64,000 nucleotides of DNA from Aliishimia sp965656085 (GTDB lineage: Bacteria > Pseudomonadota > Alphaproteobacteria > Rhodobacterales > Rhodobacteraceae), in assembly GCA_965656085.1 (NCBI GenBank), contig CBFHJA010000009.1, positions 1 through 64,000 on the forward strand, in the 5' to 3' direction. Below the pieces are notes generated by a model. The model was given only the letters and a program-made list of their open reading frames with translations, did not search any database and was not told the origin of the DNA. Positions 43,483-52,849 of the stretch are shown here, in pieces. A program made the translations under genes and the position numbers. Positions within the stretch are counted from its first letter, which is position 1. Every line of letters starts with the position of its first letter.

Positions 43483-45063
43483 ATGACCGCGATGCGAGAC
43501 GCAGCGATGACAAGCAAAGCCTGGCCCTTCGAAGCGGCGCGGGCCCTGCTCAAACGCTACGAAAAAGCGCCTCCTGAGAAGGGCTATGTGCTCTTTGAGA
43601 CCGGCTACGGGCCGTCCGGGCTGCCGCATATCGGCACATTTGGCGAGGTCGCCCGCACCACCATGGTGCGCCGCGCCTTCGAGATGATCTCCGACATTCC
43701 CACCAAACTCATCTGTTTCTCGGACGATCTCGACGGGATGCGCAAGGTGCCCGGCAATGTGCCGAACCCCGAGAGCCTCACGCCGCATCTGCAAAAGCCG
43801 CTCACGTCGGTGCCGGACCCGTTCGGGGAGTTCGAAAGTTTCGGGCACCACAACAACGCGATGCTGCGCCGGTTCCTCGACACGTTCGGGTTCGAGTACG
43901 AGTTCATCAGCGCCACCGAGTACTATGCCTCGGGGCAGTTCGACGAGGTGCTGCTGCGCGCCGCCGAGCGCTATGACGACATCATGAAAGTGATGCTCAA
44001 GTCCCTGCGCGAGGAACGCCAGCAAACCTATTCGATCTTTCTGCCCATTCATCCCGAGACCGGGCGGGTGCTCTATGTGCCGATGAAAGACGTGAACGCC
44101 AAGGACGGGACGATCACCTTCGACACCGAAGACGGGACCGAGATGACATTGCCGGTCACCGGGGGCAATGTGAAGCTTCAATGGAAGCCGGATTTCGGGG
44201 CTCGTTGGGCCGCGCTCGGCGTCGATTTCGAGATGTACGGCAAGGATCACAGCACAAACACGCCGATCTATGACAAGATCTGTGAAATCCTCGGCTGGAA
44301 AGCGCCCGAGCACTACACCTATGAGCTCTTTCTGGACGACAAGGGGCAGAAAATCTCCAAGTCTTCGGGCAACGGGATCAGCATCGACGAATGGCTCTCC
44401 TATGCCTCGACCGAGAGCCTGTCCTATTTCATGTATCAAAAGCCGAAGACCGCCAAGCGGATGTATTTCGACGTGATCCCCAAGGCGGTGGACGAGTATC
44501 ACCAGCAACTGCGCGCTTTCCCCGATCAGGACGAGAAGGCCAAGGTCAACAACCCGGTCTTCCACATCCATAATGGCACCCCGCCGCAATCGACCATGGT
44601 CGTGCCCTTTGCCATGCTTCTGAACCTTGCTTCGGTGTCGGGCGCCGAGGACAAGGACACGCTTTGGGGGTTCATCCAGCGCTATGCGCCCGAGGCGAGC
44701 CCAGAGACCAACCCCGATCTTGATCAGGCCGCCGGGTTCGCGGTGCGCTACTACAACGACTTCGTGAAGCCGAACAAAACCTACCGCGCGCCGACCGAGG
44801 CGGAGGCGGAGGCACTGACCGCCCTGCGCGATGCGCTGGCCGCGCATGAGGGGCCGCGCGACGACGAGAGCCTGCAATCCATCGTCTACGCGGTGGGGCG
44901 CAACCGGTTTGATCCGCTGCGGGGCTGGTTCACGGCTCTCTACGAGGTGCTGCTCGGGGCCAGCCAAGGACCGCGTTTTGGCGGGTTTATTGCGCTGTAT
45001 GGCGTCGAGGAAACCATTGCGTTGATCGACAAAGGCTTGGCGGGCGACCTGACCGCATCTTGA
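43483..45063 (+). CDS. lysK: Class I lysyl-tRNA synthetase
   Basis: 526 residues from the ATG at 43483 (GGAG box upstream; the ATG at 43507 is possible). Class I signature PHIGT (48-52, HIGH equivalent) and KISKS (290-294, KMSKS equivalent). Characteristic FETGYGPSGLPHIGTFGE start and a helical anticodon-binding C-terminus. It charges tRNA-Lys with lysine in the cytoplasm. Class I LysRS is normal in alphaproteobacteria and archaea but absent from most other bacteria. Confidence 0.95.
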   Translation: MTAMRDAAMTSKAWPFEAARALLKRYEKAPPEKGYVLFETGYGPSGLPHIGTFGEVARTTMVRRAFEMISDIPTKLICFSDDLDGMRKVPGNVPNPESLTPHLQKPLTSVPDPFGEFESFGHHNNAMLRRFLDTFGFEYEFISATEYYASGQFDEVLLRAAERYDDIMKVMLKSLREERQQTYSIFLPIHPETGRVLYVPMKDVNAKDGTITFDTEDGTEMTLPVTGGNVKLQWKPDFGARWAALGVDFEMYGKDHSTNTPIYDKICEILGWKAPEHYTYELFLDDKGQKISKSSGNGISIDEWLSYASTESLSYFMYQKPKTAKRMYFDVIPKAVDEYHQQLRAFPDQDEKAKVNNPVFHIHNGTPPQSTMVVPFAMLLNLASVSGAEDKDTLWGFIQRYAPEASPETNPDLDQAAGFAVRYYNDFVKPNKTYRAPTEAEAEALTALRDALAAHEGPRDDESLQSIVYAVGRNRFDPLRGWFTALYEVLLGASQGPRFGGFIALYGVEETIALIDKGLAGDLTAS

Positions 45064-45137
45064 ACGGGCCCACCCCGAGCATTTGCCCGGCCCGGCTCCT
45101 GCGCTAGTCTCTCCGGTAATTAGCAGGAGGACAGACG

Positions 45138-45551
45138 ATGCGCGCAGTTTTGGTGGCCCTCGGACTCGCCGTGGCAATGCTCTTCACCGCCCCCGGACCC
45201 GCTCAGGCGCAGGAGGCGGAGATACAAGGCGTGATCACCTCGCAACTCGAAGCGTTCAAGGCAGATGATTTCGACACCGCCTTCACCTTCGCCGCGCCGA
45301 CCATTCAGGACATCTTCCGCACGCCAGAGAATTTCGGGCGGATGGTCTCTCAGGGCTACCCGATGGTCTGGCGGCCTGCGGAGGTGGACTATCTCGACCT
45401 GCGCCGCGAGAACGGGATGCTCTTTCAGGACGTGCGGATCGTCGATGGCGAGGGGCGGGTGCATTTTCTGGAATACCGCATGACAGAACTGGGCGGCGCT
45501 TGGAAGATCAGCGGTGTGCGTATTCTGGAAGCGGCTGAGCTGTCGGCCTAG
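45138..45551 (+). CDS. DUF4864 secreted protein
   Basis: 137 residues with a strong AGGAGG box. Signal peptide ending AQAQ (MRAVLVALGLAVAMLFTAPGPAQA), then a small NTF2-like domain: VITSQLEAFKADDFDTAFTFAAPTIQDIFRTPENF, YPMVWRP and a GGAWKISGVRIL end. Periplasmic; function unknown. It overlaps the convergent gene by 4 bases at the stop codons. Confidence 0.85.
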   Translation: MRAVLVALGLAVAMLFTAPGPAQAQEAEIQGVITSQLEAFKADDFDTAFTFAAPTIQDIFRTPENFGRMVSQGYPMVWRPAEVDYLDLRRENGMLFQDVRIVDGEGRVHFLEYRMTELGGAWKISGVRILEAAELSA

Positions 45552-46219
45552 AATTCGGTCCAGACATTGAGGCGCAGCGCACTCTGGGCGCCGTCTCCGC
45601 TCTTGTGTTCATAGCCGATCTGATAGCGCACACGCCCGCCTTGCGTGCTGTAAGCGACACTTGGCGCGATTGTCAGGCTCGTTCCGAATTGGGTCTGTTC
45701 GGCAAAGACCTGCCCGACCACCGCGAGACGCTCCGAGACCGACAAGCCTAGCGTGGTGTCGAGCTTCACCCGGTCATCGCTCCCGTCGGTGTCGAGGAAC
45801 ACGCCCAGATCGACCGAGAGCCAGCCGCTGCGGTCCCGGAGCGTGATCCCCTTGCTCCACGCCCCGCCGAGTTTGAGAAACTGCGTGAACGTGACCCTGT
45901 CCACGCTCTTTGTGCCGAGGCCAAACTCCAGCGCGGCCAGCGCCCCGCCCTCCCAGCGATAGGGTGGCAGGCGCAGGAAGATATGGCCTTCGCCGCTGCT
46001 GTCCATGTTCACCGAGCCAGAGAAGCCGAGCGTGTACGCGCCCTTGAGCCCCCATTCGGCGTAGAGCGTGGTCTCGGATTGGCTGCCGCCGGTCTCGGGG
46101 CTGAGGTGCCCCGTGCCCACGGAGAGAAACACGCTGCCTTCGTCGCGGGGCCACGCGCCGGCGCAGAGCGCGGCGGGGGCGAGCAGAAGGGCGAGGGTGA
46201 GGCCAAGGCGATGGATCAT
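45548..46219 (-). CDS. Predicted outer-membrane or periplasmic beta-barrel-like protein
   Basis: 223 residues from the ATG at 46219. A signal peptide (MIHRLGLTLALLLAPAALCAGA) is followed by alternating amphipathic strands (SVFLSVGTGHLSPE, TTLYAEWGLKGAYTLGFSGSVNM, RYQIGYEHKSGDG) and a C-terminal NVWTEF ending in Phe, as in outer-membrane barrels. No named family is recognised. It could be a small porin-like or surface-exposed protein. Confidence 0.7.
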   Translation of the reverse strand: MIHRLGLTLALLLAPAALCAGAWPRDEGSVFLSVGTGHLSPETGGSQSETTLYAEWGLKGAYTLGFSGSVNMDSSGEGHIFLRLPPYRWEGGALAALEFGLGTKSVDRVTFTQFLKLGGAWSKGITLRDRSGWLSVDLGVFLDTDGSDDRVKLDTTLGLSVSERLAVVGQVFAEQTQFGTSLTIAPSVAYSTQGGRVRYQIGYEHKSGDGAQSALRLNVWTEF

Positions 46220-46321
46220 GGAAAGCTCCCGCCTGTCAGTATGGTTAACACATCTTAACGACTGGTTACCGCGCGCGCAGAGCGCTACGCTCAAGCACAA
46301 CGCAGCCCAAAAGGACCGCTC

Positions 46322-46918
46322 ATGCCCCTTATCAACTCCTTGCCTGAGGCCGACCTCGACGCTGACCTCGCCGAGCATCTCAGTTTCTTTCACGGCACGC
46401 TCGGCGGCATCCCCAATTCCATCCGCACCATGGCCCTGCGCCCCGAGATCGCGCGGGCCTATACCGATCTCAACATGGCCGTGATGAAAGACTACGGCGC
46501 CGTCACGCCCGAGCTCAAACGCCTCATCGGCTATGTCGCCAGCTTCGCCTCCGGGTGCCTTTATTGTCAGGCCCATATGATCCTCGCCTCCGAGCGCTTC
46601 GGGGCCTCCGAAGAACGGCTCGGCGCGGTGTACGATTTTGAGGACAGCCCGCATTTCACCGAGGCCGAGAAAGCCGCGCTCGCCTTCGCCCATGCCGCTG
46701 CCGCCGTGCCCAACGCCGTTACCGAAGAGGTCGGCGCGCGGCTCACGGCGCATTGGTCCGCCGAGGCGGTGGTGGAGATCACCGCCGTGGTCGCACTTTT
46801 CGGCTATCTCAACCGTTGGAATGACAGCATGGGCACGGCGCTGGAGGAGTTGCCGCAGGACCGGGGGGCGCGGCGGCTCGCGGACACAACGGGCTGGACG
46901 CCCGGAAAGCACGGGTAA
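46322..46918 (+). CDS. Carboxymuconolactone decarboxylase/AhpD-like protein
   Basis: 198 residues, helical. The CMD-type active-site motif SGCLYCQAHMILASERFG (CxxC plus His) is characteristic of peroxidase-related AhpD-like proteins, and LRPEIARAYTDLNMAVMKDYG precedes it. It is probably a thiol-based antioxidant protein and not the pathway enzyme PcaC, which is encoded separately at 60239. The DUF427 gene follows after 3 bases. Confidence 0.85.
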   Translation: MPLINSLPEADLDADLAEHLSFFHGTLGGIPNSIRTMALRPEIARAYTDLNMAVMKDYGAVTPELKRLIGYVASFASGCLYCQAHMILASERFGASEERLGAVYDFEDSPHFTEAEKAALAFAHAAAAVPNAVTEEVGARLTAHWSAEAVVEITAVVALFGYLNRWNDSMGTALEELPQDRGARRLADTTGWTPGKHG

Positions 46919-46921
46919 GCC

Positions 46922-47389
46922 ATGCTGGAGCCGGAAAACGTACAGGATTATCCCCGCCCGCCCGCACTGGAAGCGGTGCCACAGACCTTGCGCGCTACGC
47001 TTGGTGGCGTCGAAATCCTACTTACAAACAGAGCGCTACGCGTGCTCGAAACGCATCATGCACCGACCTATTACCTCCCGTTCGAGGACCTGCGCGCCCA
47101 GCGTGTGGAAGCGCCGGGACGGAGCTTTTGCGAATGGAAAGGGCGGGCGCGCTACTGGAGCCTGCGCGCCGGGGGCGTGGAGGCCGTGCGCTGCGCATGG
47201 GACTATCCCGAGCCGACGGCGCGCTTTGCCGCCCTCAAGGACCATCTGGCGATCTACGCCCACGCGCTGGACGCGGCCTTCGTCGGCGACATGCCAGTGC
47301 GGCCGCAGCCGGGGAATTTCTATGGCGGCTGGGTGACGGACAACCTCACCGGCATGGTCAAAGGGGCCCCCGGCACAGAAGGTTGGTGA
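46922..47389 (+). CDS. DUF427 family protein
   Basis: 155 residues. Core DUF427 features: VLETHHAPTYYLPFEDLRAQ, RSFCEWKGRARYWSLRAGG, AWDYPEPTARFAALKDHLAIYAHALDAAFVGD and NFYGGWVT. A small beta-fold protein of unknown function. It lies 3 bases after the AhpD-like gene and is presumably co-transcribed. Confidence 0.88.
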   Translation: MLEPENVQDYPRPPALEAVPQTLRATLGGVEILLTNRALRVLETHHAPTYYLPFEDLRAQRVEAPGRSFCEWKGRARYWSLRAGGVEAVRCAWDYPEPTARFAALKDHLAIYAHALDAAFVGDMPVRPQPGNFYGGWVTDNLTGMVKGAPGTEGW

Positions 47390-47473
47390 CGGGACAGATC
47401 TGTGCTGCGGCACGGTTGTGCGCGGGCCTGCCGATGCCCATATCGATTTGGTATCATTGAGGAGCCCAGACAT

Positions 47474-47698
47474 ATGCAATGCCCGATTGACGGAACGACC
47501 CTTGTGATCACGGACCGCAGCGGCGTCGAGATCGACTACTGCCCGCAATGCCGGGGTGTGTGGCTCGACCGGGGTGAGCTTGACAAGATCATTGAGCGCA
47601 GCGCGCCTGCAGGCTATTCAGACAGCCCGCGCGGTCATGCCCCGGAGCCGAAACGCAAGAAGCGCGGCTCGTTTCTCGAAGACCTGTTCGACTTCTGA
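47474..47698 (+). CDS. Zinc-ribbon (zf-TFIIB type) small protein
   Basis: 74 residues from the ATG at 47474, with GAGGAG upstream. MQCPIDGTTL...CPQCRGVWLDRGELDKI is a CxxxD...CxxC zinc ribbon of the zf-TFIIB group; the C-terminus is a basic linker and a FLEDLFDF end. Function unknown. Its stop region overlaps a candidate FNR box that belongs to the next gene. Confidence 0.87.
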   Translation: MQCPIDGTTLVITDRSGVEIDYCPQCRGVWLDRGELDKIIERSAPAGYSDSPRGHAPEPKRKKRGSFLEDLFDF

Positions 47699-47708
47699 TC
47701 CAGATCAA
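47695..47708 (+). promoter_or_regulatory. Candidate FnrL/FNR box upstream of the usp gene
   Basis: CTGAT-CCAG-ATCAA differs from the TTGAT-N4-ATCAA consensus at one base. It lies 60 bases before the start of the universal stress protein gene, a reasonable activator position. Universal stress protein genes are known members of low-oxygen regulons. Confidence 0.5.
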
Positions 47709-47767
47709 CGCGATCCCCTGCGCGCCGTGCCACCCTCGGGTCATCGTTACCTGAAGGGAGGTCAGCC

Positions 47768-48175
47768 ATGTATAAGAACATTCTCGTCCCCATCTCCTTC
47801 GACACCGAGCGAAACGCGGACGGGGCTTTGGACGTGGCGCGCAAGCTCGTGTCCGAGGGCGGCACGATCCGGCTTCTGCATGTGGTGGAGGTGATCCCGG
47901 CCTATGCCATGCATCACGTCCCGCAAGAGCATATCAAAGCAGCTGAAGAGCGGATTGCGCAGCAATTGCAGGAGCTTGCCGCCACGGTGCCGGGCGGGGC
48001 GGCCTCGGTCATTCACGGCCATTCAGGCCGGTCGATCATCGACTATGCCGACGCCCATGGCACCGATCTGGTCATCATTGCCTCGCACCGACCGGGGATG
48101 CAGAATTTGCTTCTGGGCTCAACCGCGACGCAGGTCGTGCGTCATGTGAAATGTGCGGTGCACGTGCTCAGGTGA
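47768..48175 (+). CDS. Universal stress protein (UspA family)
   Basis: 135 residues with a GGGAGG box. MYKNILVPISFD start, a hydrophobic parallel-strand core, VIIASHRPGMQNLLLGSTATQVVRHVKCAVHVLR end with the GSTA...V nucleotide-binding loop. A cytoplasmic nucleotide-binding stress protein. Upstream FNR-like box suggests oxygen control. Confidence 0.92.
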   Translation: MYKNILVPISFDTERNADGALDVARKLVSEGGTIRLLHVVEVIPAYAMHHVPQEHIKAAEERIAQQLQELAATVPGGAASVIHGHSGRSIIDYADAHGTDLVIIASHRPGMQNLLLGSTATQVVRHVKCAVHVLR

Positions 48176-48177
48176 GG

Positions 48178-48648
48178 CTAGACGCCAGCGGGCGGGGCCT
48201 CGCTGCATGCGCGGAACGCCCGGACTGGTGCGGCAGCGCCCGCAAGCGGCAGCGTCACCGCCTGATTGGGTGTAAACGCCTTGGCCTGTTGATTAAATTC
48301 AAGCCCATTCAGGACGTTTTCGAAGCCGCGGTCGCGGACTGTCAGGCGCGGCCCGTCGATGACATGGCGGTCGGTGCCGATCGTCAGGGCCGTCCCGCCG
48401 GAGAACGCCATGGCAAAGGTTCCGCTCGGGGTCCAGACCCCCTCTGTCCGGGTCACGGTAAGGGTGTACAGGCCAAGCCCCGGGTCGTAGGTGATCACCG
48501 TCTTTGCCTCGGGGGCGGTATCGTGCAGGGTGCAGATGGGATCAGGGGTGAAGTCCCACGCGGTGGCGGGCAAGGGGGCCGTGAGGCCCAGAAGCAGAAG
48601 AAACAGTCGCATGAGGGATGATTTAGGCGGGAGGTTCGGCTTGACCAT
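48178..48648 (-). CDS. Small secreted protein of unknown function
   Basis: 156 residues from the ATG at 48648, chosen for the GGGGAG box 7 bases upstream; the ATG at 48612 (MRLFLLLLGL) would remove 12 residues. A signal peptide ends near LPATA. The mature part (WDFTPDPICTLHDTAPEAKTVITYDPGLGLYTLTVTR) looks beta-rich and ends ACSEAPPAGV. No family recognised. Convergent with usp and divergent from the next gene. Confidence 0.7.
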   Translation of the reverse strand: MVKPNLPPKSSLMRLFLLLLGLTAPLPATAWDFTPDPICTLHDTAPEAKTVITYDPGLGLYTLTVTRTEGVWTPSGTFAMAFSGGTALTIGTDRHVIDGPRLTVRDRGFENVLNGLEFNQQAKAFTPNQAVTLPLAGAAAPVRAFRACSEAPPAGV

Positions 48649-48690
48649 TGGTAAGCTCCCCCCATAGCCTGCAATCTGCACAAGGTGGGC

Positions 48691-49209
48691 ATGAAGACAG
48701 GGATGACGATGAAACTGGTAAATCGGGTGGTTCTGGTCTGCGCCGTGGCGCTCCTCGTGGCGCCCGCGCCAGCCTCTGCACAGGGCCGCGAGGGCATGTT
48801 CGACGCGGCGACCACCAACCGCGTCATCGACACCGTGGCGAGTGTATTCGCGGGCTGCCGGGACATTCCGGATGTCTACCGGCCCGATTGCCTCGGCAAG
48901 GCGCTCCAAAACGGCGCTCGGAAAATCTCAAATAATCCAGCCTATTGGGAGGCTTACGTGGCGCTGACCCGGCTGTCGCGGGGGCTGACCCGGTCGGTCC
49001 GGGAAAACCGCGACGATGAGTTGGGACGGCTCCGCGCTGCGGGGATGCGGCTTGACGCGGTCCGCCCGGAGGTCCTGCCGGCGCTTGCGGCGGAGACCCG
49101 CGCGGCGATTGCCCGGGCGAACGAGGATCTGCAACGCCTGAGCGCGTCGGAGGTGACGGCCTTCGCCCCGCTCCGCGAGTTGCTGCTCAACGCCCGGCCC
49201 TGGCCCTGA
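48691..49209 (+). CDS. Secreted protein of unknown function
   Basis: 172 residues from the ATG at 48691 (AAGGTGG upstream). Signal peptide (VVLVCAVALLVAPAPASA), then a helical domain with two Cys residues (AGCRDIPDVYRPDCLGKAL), likely a disulphide, and a second helical half (RAAIARANEDLQRLSASEV). No named family recognised. Periplasmic. Repeat copy C follows about 100 bases after the stop. Confidence 0.75.
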   Translation: MKTGMTMKLVNRVVLVCAVALLVAPAPASAQGREGMFDAATTNRVIDTVASVFAGCRDIPDVYRPDCLGKALQNGARKISNNPAYWEAYVALTRLSRGLTRSVRENRDDELGRLRAAGMRLDAVRPEVLPALAAETRAAIARANEDLQRLSASEVTAFAPLRELLLNARPWP

Positions 49210-49664
49210 GCTGTCCCTCATTGGCGGCGCAAAGGCCCGCCCGCGCACCGAACGGTTAACGCGGCGCCCGCGCAACACCCGTCCCGACGGGCACATCGCG
49301 TTTGAGCCAAGTTAACAAGGGATTTTGGGCGCCATACGACGTATGGCTCGGCGTATGGCACCTGTACATACACTGTACATACAAATCCCGATTCGTTCTG
49401 GGGTTAACGCGCCGTACGGTGGGGGCGCGTTAACCTTTTCCGGGTGTCGCCCCACGCGACAGGGATACGCGCCGGGACAGGGGCAGGTCGGGGACTGTCG
49501 CTCGCGACGGTGGAACGGCGCGCTTTATGGTTGCCAAGCACGTTCCCGGATTGGAGCGGGCAGCGCGCGGGTGGCAAAAGCGACAGGCCGCGGGACGACC
49601 TGCCGCTGGCCCGGCGCGCTACGCGCTTGATTCCGGGCCGTTCTAAGTGTCTCGGCCTGCCTCG
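49210..49664. other. Gene-free region with repeat copy C
   Basis: 455 bases between two convergent genes. Repeat copy C occupies 49311-49435; nothing else was recognised in the rest. Confidence 0.7.
49311..49435 (+). repeat. Intergenic repeat, copy C
   Basis: Same order as copy B: GTTAAC (49311-49316), two GTATGGC units, two TGTACATAC units, AAATCCCG (49383-49390), loop ATTCGTTC, then TGGGGTTA instead of the matching stem arm, then a GTTAACGCGCCG...GTTAACC end. The hairpin arm is broken here, so this may be a decayed copy. Confidence 0.82.
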
Positions 49665-50519
49665 CTACCAGCAGGCTGCGATTATCGACCGCAACAATCG
49701 ATCAGAGTGCGACGCGATAGCGTTGCTCTGCTTTGCAAGTTGCATATTGATTTTTCGAACGCTCTTGTCGTCCAACCGAAGTAGGCTCGTGGAATCTTGG
49801 CGAGCGGTAAAACCAATGGCAATTTTGGGCGACATGGGAGTCCATAGTTCCACGCCTTCAGAACCCAATTCTTGGAAAGGGTAATCCTCAAACCGAATTT
49901 TAGGGTTAGAGCCTACAACGAAACTCTTTCTTGGACTCGCAGGTGTGGCTACAACAAGGCTCATGGAGTCGAGCGTTTCAAGAATATGAATTGATTGTCT
50001 GCTGAAATTTTCGATCCGGCTTCTGGATGCAACCGTGTGCTGGTAGTCTGGCGAATTGAATTTAGCCCTCTCCTCTGGAGTGAAGGGTCGAGTGTGTTCC
50101 TCGAGCTTACGGAGGTTCTCTTGGGAGAAAACCTCTTGAATGGCCTCCTTAGCAATTGGTTCGATGAAGTCCGGAGTGCGCTTGCTCAAGTTGTAAAAAA
50201 ACTGAATGAAGCGCCTTCTATCTTCGCCAGATTTAAAGGATACGTTCCCTGACACTAAACATTTTTGGAAAATGTCCATCCAGTTGGGAACATAGTTGTC
50301 GAGTTCGACAGCGAAGAAGCGTTCCAAGCCGTCGCTTTTGGATCCGTCTGTGCGTGTCACAGTGTTGTAGTGTCGGCGCTTAAACACCGAGTTGATATTT
50401 CTAACTTCTATTGTGAAAGGCGTTTTCCGTTTTGTTGCGTAGTAAACGCTGGAGCCTTCAACACAGAAATGCTTCAAAATAGTTTTTGGCACGAAGTGAT
50501 GGTTCTGCGACCGGCTCAA
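49665..50519 (-). CDS. DUF4238 family protein, probably acquired
   Basis: 284 residues from a TTG at 50519, 6 bases after the uvrB stop, with AGAGG upstream. The N-terminus SRSQNHHFVPKTILKHFC carries the HHFVPxxxLKxF motif of DUF4238, followed by a charged alpha/beta body with TDGSKSDGLERFFAVELDN. Function unknown; relatives are often near mobile or defence genes. Codon use is strikingly A/T-rich compared with uvrB and the rest, which points to horizontal transfer. Confidence 0.8.
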   Translation of the reverse strand: MSRSQNHHFVPKTILKHFCVEGSSVYYATKRKTPFTIEVRNINSVFKRRHYNTVTRTDGSKSDGLERFFAVELDNYVPNWMDIFQKCLVSGNVSFKSGEDRRRFIQFFYNLSKRTPDFIEPIAKEAIQEVFSQENLRKLEEHTRPFTPEERAKFNSPDYQHTVASRSRIENFSRQSIHILETLDSMSLVVATPASPRKSFVVGSNPKIRFEDYPFQELGSEGVELWTPMSPKIAIGFTARQDSTSLLRLDDKSVRKINMQLAKQSNAIASHSDRLLRSIIAACW

Positions 50520-50525
50520 AACGAA

Positions 50526-52721
<2,196 letters not shown>

Positions 52722-52849
52722 GGGCAGGTCTCCTTGTGCCTTGATATGTGTCACGGCCGGGCAGGGATGCAAGTGCCGGGCCGCACGCGGTTGCAGGGCA
52801 TGATTGGTGTCGGCAGGGATTTTGGGCTATCCTTCTGCGCAGCGGAGCG

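Noticed and set aside
46322..46918. pcaC for the carboxymuconolactone decarboxylase-like gene at 46322
   Set aside because: Its CxxC motif and length fit AhpD-like peroxidase-related proteins, and a true pcaC is in the pca operon at 60239.
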